Notes: generated by a model not told the origin, from the sequence alone. A stretch of 64,000 nt of DNA from Thermomicrobiales bacterium (GCA_037045155.1 JBAOIG010000005.1:186001-250000); one strand, 5' to 3'. Shown: positions 25,220 through 36,521, counted from the stretch's first letter. Made by a program: numbers and translations.

Positions 25220-25397
25220 CCTCGAGCGGAGAACTCGCGACGAGCTCGTCGGCCTGCTGGATCGCTGTGGAGCGCTCACCGAGGGGGTACGTTTTCTGGA
25301 AGGCGACGACCTCCTCGAGCTGCTCGACGAGCTCGATTCGATGCGGGCGCTCATGATCGACGCATCGCTCATCCTTCGATCGTCCGTCGTCCGCTGA
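25209..25397 (+). CDS. Small hypothetical protein coupled to the preceding gene
   Basis: 62 residues starting at ATG 25209, overlapping the previous gene by 11 bp. Leucine/acid-rich helix (RTRDELVGLLDRCGAL; DDLLELLDELDSMRALM). Could be a coiled-coil partner of the preceding acidic protein. No family recognised. Confidence 0.5.
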   Translation: MGTDLERRTRDELVGLLDRCGALTEGVRFLEGDDLLELLDELDSMRALMIDASLILRSSVVR

Positions 25398-25538
25398 CAC
25401 TAACCTGTCCGATTGGCCAGCAGCGACTGTCCTCTGTGACGGTGCCAGCGTCCTGGCCCCGCGCTATCCTCATAAACGTCCGGTGAGTCGCACTCGCCGT
25501 CCAGACGATCGTCGTTCGTGGCAGAGAGGAGGCTTAAC

Positions 25539-25619
25539 ATGGTACGCGCACTCCCGTTGCGTCTTCGCATCCCGCGGGCCTTCGAAGGGCCCACCCCTGC
25601 CACGGATCGACGTTGGTGA
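25539..25619 (+). CDS. Micro-ORF, 26 aa, with strong ribosome binding site
   Basis: Starts at ATG 25539 with GAGAGGAGG 6-7 bp upstream, one of the best Shine-Dalgarno matches in the window. The peptide is Arg/Pro-rich (LPLRLRIPRAFEGP). May be a leader peptide for the following hairpin or chance. Confidence 0.3.
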   Translation: MVRALPLRLRIPRAFEGPTPATDRRW

Positions 25620-25656
25620 CCTCTGGCGCTGAGCTGGAGCCATGCCACGCGACCAC

Positions 25657-25682
25657 CGACCCGGGCAACGATGCCCGGGTCG
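25657..25682. other. 10-bp perfect hairpin between two micro-ORFs
   Basis: CGACCCGGGC-6 nt-GCCCGGGTCG. Very stable, no T run on either side, so it may be an attenuating or protective RNA structure and not a simple terminator. Confidence 0.5.
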
Positions 25683-25707
25683 CCGCGTCTCTGGAGAGGA
25701 TTCTCAA

Positions 25708-25827
25708 GTGTCCCACCGCAGTAGCCCGATCGGTGGCCAGACCATCCACGGCCCGGTCATCATCCTCATCGGCGACAGGTTGACGATCCATCGACCGTCG
25801 CCGTCCCACGCTCGCTATCACGACTAG
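25708..25827 (+). CDS. Small ORF, 39 aa
   Basis: GTG start with GAGAGGA upstream. Contains the hydrophobic core GQTIHGPVIILIGDRLTIH between basic ends. Lies directly after the 10-bp hairpin and before parA. No family recognised. Confidence 0.35.
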   Translation: MSHRSSPIGGQTIHGPVIILIGDRLTIHRPSPSHARYHD

Positions 25828-25928
25828 ATATCCCGTCCCGTCGTCGTCTACTCCGGCGGCGACGGCGCGGGTCGGTCCGGTATAATCCCCAGTAGTCAAC
25901 GTACGTACATCGCCGGATCGGACGATTC

Positions 25929-26714
25929 ATGCCCCGCACTATCGCCTTCTTCAACCAGAAGGGCGGGACCGCCAAAACCACCAGCACACTCAACGTCGCC
26001 GCTGCGCTCGCCGAACGCGGCGTGCGCGTCCTCACGATGGATCTCGACCCCCAGGCTAGCCTGACGATGGCGTTCGGCGTGGACGTTGCCGGCCTCGAGT
26101 TTTCGGTCTACGACCTCTTCCTCGACGACGACCTCCCCATTGCCGACATCATTGTCCCGACGACCATCGACGGCGTTCACCTCGTCCCGAGTCATCCCGA
26201 CTTCGCCACCGCCGAGATGGCGCTGATCAACGAGCTGGAACGGGAACGGATGCTGGCGACCCGGCTCGCCGCCGCTGACCTCTCGGACTTCGACGTCGTT
26301 CTCATCGACGCGCCGCCGGCCCTCGGACTGATCAGCATCAACATCCTGGTCGCCGCCTCCGAGCTGATCATCCCGATCGAGCCGCATCCGCTCTCGCTAC
26401 TCGTCCTGCCACGCCTTTTCGACACCATCGCCCGCGTCCGCCGGCTCAACCCGAGCCTGAGCGTCGTCGGGTTTCTGCCGACGAAGGTCCAGCGGACGTC
26501 ACGCCTCGCGAACGACATGATCGATGCCTTGCGCCACCGCTACCCCAACACACCGATCCTCCCGCCAATCCCACTGTCGATCAAGGGCGCCGAGTCGATT
26601 GCTGCCCGCACATCGATCCTCGATTACCTGCCGAAGTCGCCACTCTCCGTCGCGTACCGTGACGCCGCCGCCGTGCTACTCGATCATTCGCCGATCGGGT
26701 CGGCCCATGTCTGA
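25929..26714 (+). CDS. parA: Chromosome partitioning ATPase ParA/Soj
   Basis: 261 residues, short chromosomal type without an N-terminal HTH. Deviant Walker A FNQKGGTAKTT (9-19) with the signature Lys, DLDPQASLT, and Walker B VVLIDAPPALG. Binds DNA in the ATP form and is stimulated by ParB to move origins. Followed by parB with 8 bp overlap. Confidence 0.95.
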   Translation: MPRTIAFFNQKGGTAKTTSTLNVAAALAERGVRVLTMDLDPQASLTMAFGVDVAGLEFSVYDLFLDDDLPIADIIVPTTIDGVHLVPSHPDFATAEMALINELERERMLATRLAAADLSDFDVVLIDAPPALGLISINILVAASELIIPIEPHPLSLLVLPRLFDTIARVRRLNPSLSVVGFLPTKVQRTSRLANDMIDALRHRYPNTPILPPIPLSIKGAESIAARTSILDYLPKSPLSVAYRDAAAVLLDHSPIGSAHV

Positions 26715-27579
26715 GCAACGCGGACGTCGCAAACGCTTCTCCGTCGACGCGTTGTTCACCGACACCAGCGCGCGAGGAGTCGGCGTCAGCGAGCTGGTCG
26801 AAGCGAAGCTGATCCAGCTCGATCGTATCGAGCCCGACCCGCGGCAGCCCCGTACCGATTTCGACGCTGACGCACTCGAGGAGCTCGCCGGCTCGATTCG
26901 CGCCGACGGTGTCCTACAGCCGATCGCGGTCCGCTACGACGCAGAACGCGATATCTACGTGATCATCCACGGCGAACGCCGCTGGCGTGCTGCCCGGAAC
27001 GCCGGCCTCGATACGATCCCTGCCGTCGTCCGCGACGTCCCCGAAGACCGCCGACTGATCCATCAGCTGGTCGAGAACGTCCTCCGCGAAGACCTCAATG
27101 CTCTCGACCGCGCAGCGGCACTTCGCGGTCTCAAGGCAAGCATGAACGATGCCCCCTGGGAACAAGTCGCCGAGGCCGTCGGCATTCGCCGTAGCCGCCT
27201 CTACCAGCTCCTCGGGACCGAGAAGCTGGCCGAGCCGCTCCAGGAAGCTCTACGTCGCGGCATCATCTCCGAGAAGCAGACGCGCTCGATTCAGCGTCTT
27301 CCCGAAGGCGTCCAGACCGAGCTTGGCAACCAGATTCTCGGCGGCCAGCTCGCCCCGGCCGCGCTCGCCACCTATGGCACCACTCGCACGGCGCGGGCCG
27401 GCCACGCCAGCGCCGACTATGCCCCCTTGCTGCGGCAAGCCACCAGCATGCGACGAACCATCGACGCGCTCACAGGTCCGGCAACGAACGCAACAGCCCG
27501 TGAACGCGCTCGCATTCGCGCGTCGCTCGTCGACCTCCGCGAGACGATCGATCTTCTCCTCCGTCGCCTCGAAGACTGA
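26707..27579 (+). CDS. parB: Chromosome partitioning protein ParB
   Basis: 290 residues. N-terminal Arg-rich ParA-contact segment (RGRRKRFSVDALF), ParB domain with PDPRQPRTDF, the CTP-binding region containing HGERRWRAARNAG, LVENVLREDLNALDRA, then the HTH for parS binding (EQVAEAVGIRRSRLYQLLG). ATG overlaps the end of parA. A matching parS-like palindrome is found at 46640-46655. Confidence 0.95.
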   Translation: MSEQRGRRKRFSVDALFTDTSARGVGVSELVEAKLIQLDRIEPDPRQPRTDFDADALEELAGSIRADGVLQPIAVRYDAERDIYVIIHGERRWRAARNAGLDTIPAVVRDVPEDRRLIHQLVENVLREDLNALDRAAALRGLKASMNDAPWEQVAEAVGIRRSRLYQLLGTEKLAEPLQEALRRGIISEKQTRSIQRLPEGVQTELGNQILGGQLAPAALATYGTTRTARAGHASADYAPLLRQATSMRRTIDALTGPATNATARERARIRASLVDLRETIDLLLRRLED

Positions 27580-27610
27580 CTATCGCGCCACCGAGATCGG
27601 CGATGCCTGT

Positions 27611-28375
27611 CTAGGCCACCGTCTGTCCCCCATCCGCCACGAGCATCGCCCCGGTGACGAAGCTGGCCTCGTCGCTTGCCAGAAACAGCGCACACGCCGC
27701 CAGCTCCTCCGGCTCGGCGATTCGTCGAAGCGGGATCATCTCCGTTGCCGCAGCCAGAGCCGCGGGGTCGGCCACGACGTCTGCCGTTAACCGCGTGCGC
27801 ACAAACCCGGGCGTCAGCGCGTTCACGCGAATTCCCTCCGGCCCGTAGGTCACGGCCAGCGCCCGCACCAGCGAGAGCAGCGCGCCCTTCGTCGCCGCAT
27901 ATGCATGGGTCGGTCGCGTCCCAACGCCGATCAACGCGCTGCTCGACGAGGTCACCACGATCGACCCGCCGCCGGCCGCTCGCAGGTGAGGCAGTGCCGT
28001 CCGACACAACGCATAGACCCCGCGTGCGTTCACGTCGAATGCGCGGTCCCATCGCTCCGGCTCGATCGTCTCCACCGTGCCGCCAACGACGACCGTTCCA
28101 ACCGCTGCGTTGGCAACAACGATGTCGAGACCTCCCAGCCGTTCTGCCGCCGTATCGACCGCGGCTGCCACCGACTCGACATCGCCGACGTCGCACTGCA
28201 ATGCGAAGGTCGAGCCGTTCCCAACGATCGCCGACGTAAGCTCCTCCGCGCCGGCCAGATTGACATCCAGAATCGCAACCGCCGCCCCTTCGGCGACAAA
28301 ACGCCGAACGATTGACGCGCCGATCCCGGTCGACCCGCCGGAGATGATGACGCGCTTTCCCGCCAGACGGCTCAT
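27611..28375 (-). CDS. Short-chain dehydrogenase/reductase
   Basis: 254-residue classical SDR. Cofactor loop GGSTGIGASIV (near 14-24), acidic D after beta2 (LDVN) suggesting NAD preference, NAAVG, catalytic Ser in TSSSSALIG and YAATK as Y-x-x-x-K, then TPGFVRT. Substrate unknown. ATGA overlap with the upstream M20 peptidase gene, so both are one transcript. Confidence 0.93.
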   Translation of the reverse strand: MSRLAGKRVIISGGSTGIGASIVRRFVAEGAAVAILDVNLAGAEELTSAIVGNGSTFALQCDVGDVESVAAAVDTAAERLGGLDIVVANAAVGTVVVGGTVETIEPERWDRAFDVNARGVYALCRTALPHLRAAGGGSIVVTSSSSALIGVGTRPTHAYAATKGALLSLVRALAVTYGPEGIRVNALTPGFVRTRLTADVVADPAALAAATEMIPLRRIAEPEELAACALFLASDEASFVTGAMLVADGGQTVA

Positions 28376-29757
28376 GATGTCCCTCCCAGCGACTGCTGCC
28401 CAAACAGCTCCCAGATCCGCGCCGCGTAGCGAATCCCGTTGCGGTAATAGTCGAGCACCATGAACTCGTCCGCCGCATGTCCGCGCCAGGCCGGCGGGCC
28501 AACACCCGTTCCGGCTGCCGGGATACCTCCGAGCATCCCGCCGAGCCAGACCCCTTGCCGGCCGGAGGCGTCTCCCGTCGGCTGTGTCTCCGGTTGAGCG
28601 CCGTACACCTGTCGCGCCGCGTCGATGACGACATCAGCGAATGCGTTATCCAGTGCTGTCCGCGACGCCTCAATCGAGCCCATGTCTTCCATCTCGAAAT
28701 CCGCGCAGCCGTGGTCGTCGAGAAATTGGCGCAGCGTTGCCAGAAGTACGTTGGGATCCTGGTCGGCCACCAGCCGGAAGTCGAGCCGGCACGCGGCCCG
28801 GCTCGGCAGCACCGTCTTGTGCCCCTCGCCCATCCAGCCGGTCGCGAATCCAGCGATGTTGCACGTCGGCGTGAACAGCAGCCGTTCGTGCGCATCCACA
28901 CCTGACACGCCGTCGATGAACTCCGTCACTCCAAGATCGCGCTGTTGCGCCGCGTCATCCCAGCCGGCCTGCTCCAGCATCTCCCGTTCCAGGTGCGTTA
29001 CCGGCCGAATCGCATCGTAGAACCCCGGAAGGTGAATCCGCCCGTCCGGCGTCTTCAGTTGCGTCAACGCCCAGATCAACCGCCACGCCGGGTTCTGCAC
29101 CAGTCGCGCACGAGCAGAATGGAGATCCTGCTCCGCCCCACGAGCACGAATCTCAACGAACAACAGCCCGCTTGATCCAAAGCTGATTCGCGGTCGATTA
29201 CTGCCACCAAATCCGCCATCAAACGACAACGCAGCATCTGCTTTCAGCAGATCGGTATTCGCGCGCACCCAGGCCGGCAGGCTGGGGCTGCCGCTCTCCT
29301 CCTCGCCATCGAACACCAGCTTGATCGAACAAGGTAGATCGACCCCAGCATCGCGAAATGCTGCAATCGCCCGCAGGTGACAGAGCAAGTTCCCCTTCGC
29401 GTCGGTCGTCCCTCGCCCATACATTACGCCGTCGACGATCTCGGCGGCGAATGGCGCGTGGGTCCACTCATCGAGGGGTTCCGGTGGCTGCACGTCGTAG
29501 TGGTTGTAGATCACCAGCGTCGGCGCACCCTGCCGGGCCGACTCGATTGACCCGAACACGACCGGCAGCCCGTCTGTTTCCATCACTCGCGCGTCGATTC
29601 CCAGGTCGGTCATCATATCGACCAGCAATCGCGCGCACTCTCGAACGCCAATGTTCTGCGACGAGATACTTGGCTGCTGCACGACTCGCTGCAACGCCGC
29701 GACGCTCTCTCCGAACCGATCCTCGATCGCCTGCTCTACTCGCTCTATGTCGCTCAT
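28372..29757 (-). CDS. M20 family metallopeptidase (dipeptidase/deacylase)
   Basis: 461 residues of the ArgE/DapE/CNDP type. Metal ligands: H in YNHYDVQP, D in GRGTTDAKG, EE in FDGEEESGS, D in SFDGGF, and a late H in PAWRGHAADEF. A dimerisation domain is inserted from about 200. Likely cleaves or deacylates dipeptides or acylated amino acids; exact substrate unknown. Coupled to the downstream SDR. Confidence 0.92.
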   Translation of the reverse strand: MSDIERVEQAIEDRFGESVAALQRVVQQPSISSQNIGVRECARLLVDMMTDLGIDARVMETDGLPVVFGSIESARQGAPTLVIYNHYDVQPPEPLDEWTHAPFAAEIVDGVMYGRGTTDAKGNLLCHLRAIAAFRDAGVDLPCSIKLVFDGEEESGSPSLPAWVRANTDLLKADAALSFDGGFGGSNRPRISFGSSGLLFVEIRARGAEQDLHSARARLVQNPAWRLIWALTQLKTPDGRIHLPGFYDAIRPVTHLEREMLEQAGWDDAAQQRDLGVTEFIDGVSGVDAHERLLFTPTCNIAGFATGWMGEGHKTVLPSRAACRLDFRLVADQDPNVLLATLRQFLDDHGCADFEMEDMGSIEASRTALDNAFADVVIDAARQVYGAQPETQPTGDASGRQGVWLGGMLGGIPAAGTGVGPPAWRGHAADEFMVLDYYRNGIRYAARIWELFGQQSLGGTS

Positions 29758-29892
29758 CGAGCTCCCCCTGTTTGCCTCTGCAACTGGAGCGCACTCTAAC
29801 AGACACAGGGGGGCTCTTCACTCCTGAAGATGGGAAAGCGGGAGGCACTGCGGAGGGTGCGCAAGGATCTGGCGCGGAGCCAGTGAAAAGAA

Positions 29893-29921
29893 ACCGCCCG
29901 GCAGTGTTCCTGCCGGGCGGT
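29893..29921 (-). terminator. Terminator of the fab genes
   Basis: 12-bp inverted repeat ACCGCCCGGCAG / CTGCCGGGCGGT with a 5-nt loop, followed on the - strand by TTTCTTTT. It lies 22 bp after the fabF stop codon. Confidence 0.88.
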
Positions 29922-29942
29922 CAGAATGCAAGCGTCGAATTG

Positions 29943-31178
29943 CTATTCGTATCTCTTGAAGATCGCGACGGCGTTTTGTCCACCGAAGCCAAAGGCGTTT
30001 ACCATCCCGGCTCTCACCGGCATCTCGCGCGCCTCGTTCGGCACGTAATCCAGGTCGCAGTCTGGATCGGGGTATTCGAGGTTGATTGTTGGCGGCACGA
30101 TTCCATTGACAATCGACTTGACCACGGTCACCCCGGCTACCCCGCCGGCCGCTCCGACGAGATGCCCGAGCGCTCCCTTGATCGACGGCACCGCCAGTCG
30201 CCAGGCATGATCCCCGAAGGCCCGCTTGATCGCGGTCGTCTCGGCCTTGTCACCCAGCGGGGTGCTCGTTCCATGCGCCGAGATATGATCGATGTCCTCC
30301 GCGTTCAAGCACGCCGCCGCCAATGCGTTCCGCATCGCTCGCGCCGTATATGTCCCATCCTCGACCGGGGCGGACAGGTGGAATGCGTCCGCTGTCATCG
30401 CTCCGCCGGCCAGCTCACAATAGATCCTCGCGCCGCGCGCGCGCGCGTGCTCCTCGGTCTCAAGGATCATCGCGCCGCATCCCTCGGCGAAGACGAACCC
30501 GTCCCGTTCGGCGTCGAACGGCCGGCTGGCTCGTTTGGGGTCATCGTTCCGCCTCGAAAGCGCTCCCATATTCGCAAATGCCGACACCGCGACCGGATCC
30601 ATTCCCGCCTCGGTCCCTCCGGCAATAACGATATCGGCCTCGCCTCGTCGCAACAGGTGCCAGGAGTCGACGAACGCCTGCGAGCCGGCCGCACATGCCG
30701 CAACCGAACCACGCACTGGCCCATGGATCCCGTATGTCATCGAGACCTGGCTCGCAGCCATGTTCGGCGCATACATCGGGATGAAGAATGGGCTGACCCG
30801 GTTTGGTCCCTTTTCGTAATAGTTGCGGACCTCTCGCGTCAGCGTCTGGATGCCGCCGCCGCCGGTGTTCATCATCACCGCGATCCGCTCCGATCGCTCC
30901 GGATCGATCGTGATGCCCGCGTCGCACAGCGCCTCGCCGGCCGCCGCCACCGCAAGCTGCGAGAAGCGGTCCATCCGGCGTGCTGCCTTCATGTCCATGT
31001 AATTCTTGGGATCGAACCCCTTCACCTCACCGCCGATGCGAACATCCAACGGAGACGGGTCGAACGCCGTGATGCGCGCGACACCACACTCACCAGCGAT
31101 CAGATTCGTCCAATACGTCTGGACATCATTGCCGATCGGCGTCAGAACGCCAAGACCCGTCACAACTACACGCTGCAC
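29943..31178 (-). CDS. fabF: 3-oxoacyl-[acyl-carrier-protein] synthase II
   Basis: 411 residues. Catalytic Cys in SVAACAAGSQAF (near 163), the two His in SAHGTSTPLGDK (near 303) and KGALGHLVGAAGG (near 340), as in KAS II. Elongates fatty acids. GTG start after GAGGATTTG. The gene follows fabD by 98 bp; no acpP or fabG lies between, which differs from many fab clusters. Confidence 0.96.
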   Translation of the reverse strand: MQRVVVTGLGVLTPIGNDVQTYWTNLIAGECGVARITAFDPSPLDVRIGGEVKGFDPKNYMDMKAARRMDRFSQLAVAAAGEALCDAGITIDPERSERIAVMMNTGGGGIQTLTREVRNYYEKGPNRVSPFFIPMYAPNMAASQVSMTYGIHGPVRGSVAACAAGSQAFVDSWHLLRRGEADIVIAGGTEAGMDPVAVSAFANMGALSRRNDDPKRASRPFDAERDGFVFAEGCGAMILETEEHARARGARIYCELAGGAMTADAFHLSAPVEDGTYTARAMRNALAAACLNAEDIDHISAHGTSTPLGDKAETTAIKRAFGDHAWRLAVPSIKGALGHLVGAAGGVAGVTVVKSIVNGIVPPTINLEYPDPDCDLDYVPNEAREMPVRAGMVNAFGFGGQNAVAIFKRYE

Positions 31179-31276
31179 GTTGCGGCAAATCCTCTCGGGC
31201 TATCTCTCCCCGCGCCAGGCATCCGGCCCGACAGGGTCATTCGGCTCGAATCCCCCACGGTCGCTACGACGACCCG

Positions 31277-32257
31277 TCAGTTTCCCTCGATCGAGATCCC
31301 CAGGTCCCCGACAGTCAGCGTCCTGGCCTCGCGCTTCACTCTCCGGATCAACCCACTGAGCGCCTGGCCCGGGCCGACCTCGAGGAATGTATCGACGCCG
31401 TGGTCCACCATTTCGCGAACCGAGCCTGTCCACTGAACCGGGCGGACCATATGCTGTCCGACATTCCGTTTCAGTTCATCGACCGAGGTAATGAAGCGCC
31501 CCGACAGGTTCGAGACGATCGGCGTCACCGGCTCGCGAAAGCTGACCTTCTGAACGAGATCGGCAAGCTGCGAGCCTGCCCGCTCCATGAGCGGCGAATG
31601 CGACGCTATGCTGATCCCCAGCCGCACGACTCGTCGGGCGCCCGCGGCACTCGCCAGCGCCATCGCCCGCTCCAGCGCATCGACCTCGCCGGAGATCACC
31701 ATTTGTCCCGGGCAATTGTCGTTCGCGACAACGACGATACCACCGGCCTGGGAAGCTTCTGCGCAGACTGCCTCGAGCTTCTCGTTGGGTAGCCCGATTA
31801 CTGCAGCCATCCCACCGGGCCGCTCTGCGCCCGCTTCCTTCATCAACCGCCCACGCTCGCGGACGAGATGGAGTGCGTCTTCGAAGTCGATAACCTCGGC
31901 GGAGACAAGCGCGGTGTACTCACCCAGCGAGTGGCCGGCCACGCAGACTGGCGACAGGGCTTCCCCGAGATGGCCGAGATGCTCGCGCAGCGCTTCAAGC
32001 GCCGCATAGCTCACGGTCAGAATAGCTGGCTGGGAGTTGAACGTGTCCTCCAGCTCGTCGGCCGGCCCCTCAAAGCACAAACGGGAAAGCGAGAAGCCAA
32101 GAGCGTCGTCCGCCTGGCGAAAGATCCGCCGTGCCGTCTCCGACGCGCCGTGCAGGCGCTGCCCCATCCCGACGAACTGGCTGCCCTGTCCGGGGAAGAC
32201 CAATGCCACACCGCGCCCAAGTGCCTTCGTGCCGTGTTCGAGGCTTGCGCTACTCAC
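31277..32257 (-). CDS. fabD: Malonyl-CoA:ACP transacylase
   Basis: 326 residues from GTG 32257 (GGAAGAGA upstream). Visible: VALVFPGQGSQFVGMG near the N terminus, active-site Ser in GHSLGEYTALV, catalytic His in ASHSPLM, and QHMVRPVQW near the C terminus. Loads malonyl groups on ACP. An upstream open extension of 17 codons rich in Cys/Arg is not credible. Confidence 0.95.
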   Translation of the reverse strand: MSSASLEHGTKALGRGVALVFPGQGSQFVGMGQRLHGASETARRIFRQADDALGFSLSRLCFEGPADELEDTFNSQPAILTVSYAALEALREHLGHLGEALSPVCVAGHSLGEYTALVSAEVIDFEDALHLVRERGRLMKEAGAERPGGMAAVIGLPNEKLEAVCAEASQAGGIVVVANDNCPGQMVISGEVDALERAMALASAAGARRVVRLGISIASHSPLMERAGSQLADLVQKVSFREPVTPIVSNLSGRFITSVDELKRNVGQHMVRPVQWTGSVREMVDHGVDTFLEVGPGQALSGLIRRVKREARTLTVGDLGISIEGN

Positions 32258-32394
32258 GGTTCTCTTCCATTCCCCACAACACAGCAGGCAACATCGTCGC
32301 GAAAACAAGCAACTGCGCCATGCGGACTATACCAGAAACACCGATCCCGACACTCCGAGCTCTTGCCCGACCACCCAGCGCCGCTGTGTCTGAA

Positions 32395-34377
<1,983 letters not shown>

Positions 34378-34603
34378 CGTGTCGCAGACTCCTCTATCGT
34401 GGCGCCGCTTCCGGCGATCACGCGACTCCGTGGTGCGTCAATGCACAACAAGCTCAGCGGACGCAGGGCACCCGCTCGCTCCTAAGGATAATCCACCGTC
34501 AAGTAAACCGTCAGTCTGCCCTGCAAGCCCCCGCTGTCGGTCTGGTCTGCGGTATGGTTGTTGGTCGCAAACCAGCAAGCGCGGCTGGACGACGGCTGGA
34601 TAA

Positions 34604-35230
34604 GTGGAGCGGCTCGTGCAGACGGATGGCGACAGGCACCTGCTCGAGTTCTGGGCTCTCGCTCAGCAACTCAAGACGCTGAAACGCCAGGGCTGGCTCG
34701 ATCGTGGCGTCCCCGACCCCGAGTCCGCTGCTGAACACTCCTGGGGAGTGGCGCTCCTTGCCTGGCTCCTTGCCCGTGACGATCCCGCGCTCGATCGCGA
34801 CCGCGTCCTCCTCATTGGCCTGGTCCACGATCTCCCTGAAGCCGTCGCGGGCGACCCAACGCCCTTCGATCGCTACCGCGACGCGCGGGGCGCTATCGAG
34901 CCCGGTCGGTTTGCCGAGCCCCCGATCTACACATCCGACGCGCGCCAGGTGAAAATCGCGGCCGAACGCAACGCGCTGGATCAGATGCTTGGCCACCTCG
35001 ATACGGCAATAGCTGCCGAGGTGCGCGACGCCTGGACGGAGTACGAATCCGGTCGCACTCCGGAAGCCCGGTTCGTCCGGCAGGTCGACAAGCTGGAGAC
35101 ACTCCTGCAGGCTGAGAGCTACGCGGACCGCCACCCCGACCTTGCCATCGGCTCGTTCCGCCTCGGCGCCGACCGCGATGTCACTGATCCCCGCCTGACC
35201 CGGCTTGTCCGGCTGAGTCGGAGGTCGTAG
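34604..35230 (+). CDS. HD-domain hydrolase (YfbR/HDDC2-like nucleotidase)
   Basis: 208 residues with HD-family metal residues: H in ESAAEHSWGVALLAW, HD in GLVHDLPEAVAGD, and D in RQVDKLETLLQAE. These match 5'-deoxynucleotidase YfbR/HDDC2-type proteins. GTG start at 34604 (or GTG 34616). The 3' end overlaps the 3' end of the convergent MFS gene by 50 bp. Confidence 0.87.
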   Translation: MERLVQTDGDRHLLEFWALAQQLKTLKRQGWLDRGVPDPESAAEHSWGVALLAWLLARDDPALDRDRVLLIGLVHDLPEAVAGDPTPFDRYRDARGAIEPGRFAEPPIYTSDARQVKIAAERNALDQMLGHLDTAIAAEVRDAWTEYESGRTPEARFVRQVDKLETLLQAESYADRHPDLAIGSFRLGADRDVTDPRLTRLVRLSRRS

Positions 35231-36521
35231 CGGCCCCTCCCCCATGGCCCCACCGCTGGTCGCGAGCCGCCGCTTCGGCGTCGAGCTCATCCAGGCGCGA
35301 CCGACTCATCTTCGGCACTAGCGCGCCCATCGCCAGAGACACGACGACGACCGCCGCCCCGCCGGCAATCATCGCGATCCTCGGCCCGACTGCGCCAGCC
35401 ATCACCCCACTCTGAAACTCACCCAGCCGTGGCCCGCCCATAGCCATCGCCGAGTGAGCAGCAGCCACACGACCGAGCAATGGATCCGGCGTCGCCAGGT
35501 TGCGGATCACGGCCCGCATCGCCACGCTGATCGAGTCAGCCGCGCCTGCGCCCGCCAGCGCCAGCAGCGCGACAAGCAGCGTTGTGCTCGCGCCGAACAA
35601 CATCAGTCCGGCGCCGTACCCTACGACCGCTCCGACCATGACCATGCCCGGCCGCTCCGGCTGCGGCACCAGGCTGATCAACACGCCGCCAAGCACCGCG
35701 CCCGCGGCCGGGGCGGAGAGGAGCAGACCAAACCCTTCCGGCCCGATCTTCAGAACATCGGTCGCGAATATCGGCGCCAATCCGACCGTCGATCCAAGGA
35801 GTGTCGCCAGAAAATCCAGGAGAATCACGCCCCAGATAACCGGCGTCCGCCGGATGAACTGCAATCCCTCAACGATCGCCTCGAGATGGTTACCGCGAAC
35901 CACCGGTGGCTCGAGTCGCGTCTGCATCATAGCCAGCGCCGCGATCACGAAGAGAAACGAGCCGGCGTCCAGCCAGTAGGTGCCAGAGAGTCCGACTTGA
36001 GCCACGGCGATGCCGCCGACCGCCGGCCCGACCATCCGCGCGACGCTGAACACCAGCATGTTCAATGACATCGCGGGCGCAAGCTCTACCCGCGGCACCA
36101 GCCCAGGGATCAACGCCGCGCGCGCTGGCCCGTCAAACGCCGATGTCGCCGCTGCCAGCGCCGCGATGACATAGAGAAACCAGATCGTCACCGACCCGCT
36201 CATCGTCACGACCGCAATCGCCGCGCTCAGCAGCATCAGCATCGCTTGCGTCACCAGCAGCACTCGCCGCCGATTGAACGCATCGGCAACCGCCCCGCCG
36301 AGCAGCGATGTCGACATGACCGCGATCGCCCGAATCAGCCCCAGCAACCCGAGCTGCACCGCCGACCCTGTCATCTGATACACCTGCCACGACAGCGCAG
36401 CCGCGTGCATCTGAGTGCCCAGCATCGAGACGAACTGCCCCATCCAGATGTATCTGTAGTCTCGATGCCGTAGCACATGAACCGGCAGCCGCCGTCGCGC
36501 GCCGTTGTCGACCCCGCTCAC
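35181..36521 (-). CDS. MFS exporter (MFS_3/enterobactin-exporter type)
   Basis: 446 residues with 10-12 hydrophobic helices. N-terminal LRHRDYRYIWMGQFVSMLGTQMH and the GGAVADAFNRRRVLL loop 2 motif identify the MFS_3 group. GTG 36521 chosen with GGGAGAGACGAGG upstream. Convergent overlap with the HD gene. Divergent from a related exporter at 36669, so the pair may come from an old duplication. Substrate unknown. Confidence 0.87.
   Translation of the reverse strand: MSGVDNGARRRLPVHVLRHRDYRYIWMGQFVSMLGTQMHAAALSWQVYQMTGSAVQLGLLGLIRAIAVMSTSLLGGAVADAFNRRRVLLVTQAMLMLLSAAIAVVTMSGSVTIWFLYVIAALAAATSAFDGPARAALIPGLVPRVELAPAMSLNMLVFSVARMVGPAVGGIAVAQVGLSGTYWLDAGSFLFVIAALAMMQTRLEPPVVRGNHLEAIVEGLQFIRRTPVIWGVILLDFLATLLGSTVGLAPIFATDVLKIGPEGFGLLLSAPAAGAVLGGVLISLVPQPERPGMVMVGAVVGYGAGLMLFGASTTLLVALLALAGAGAADSISVAMRAVIRNLATPDPLLGRVAAAHSAMAMGGPRLGEFQSGVMAGAVGPRIAMIAGGAAVVVVSLAMGALVPKMSRSRLDELDAEAAARDQRWGHGGGAATTSDSAGQAGSGGDQ

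Larger units (their letters stand above)
25398..25928 (+). other. Structured intergenic region before parA with micro-ORFs
   Basis: 530 bp without a normal gene. It holds stem CGGTGAGT/ACTCGCCG (25481-25499, one wobble), micro-ORF 25539-25619 (26 aa) with GAGAGGAGG before ATG, a perfect 10-bp hairpin CGACCCGGGC/GCCCGGGTCG (25657-25682), and ORF 25708-25827. TATAAT at 25881-25886 may be the parA -10. It could be a leader or small RNA; no known RNA family is recognised. Confidence 0.35.

Noticed and set aside
25901..25910. GTACGTAC palindrome before parA as a parS site
   Set aside because: It lacks the TTCACGTGAA or TTCCACGTGGAA core of parS and is too short.
25398..25928. tmRNA, SRP RNA or 6S RNA in the gap before parA
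   Set aside because: No tRNA-like ends, tag sequence, or SRP GGAAA/AGCA loop pattern was found; left as an unknown structured region.
29358..31436. 692-codon open frame on the + strand
   Set aside because: It is antisense to the M20 peptidase and fabF genes, both with clear catalytic motifs, and crosses the fab terminator. Its product is Arg/Ala/Ser-rich.
35454..36068. 204-codon + strand frame inside the MFS gene
   Set aside because: Antisense shadow with His/Arg/Gln-rich product and no ribosome site.
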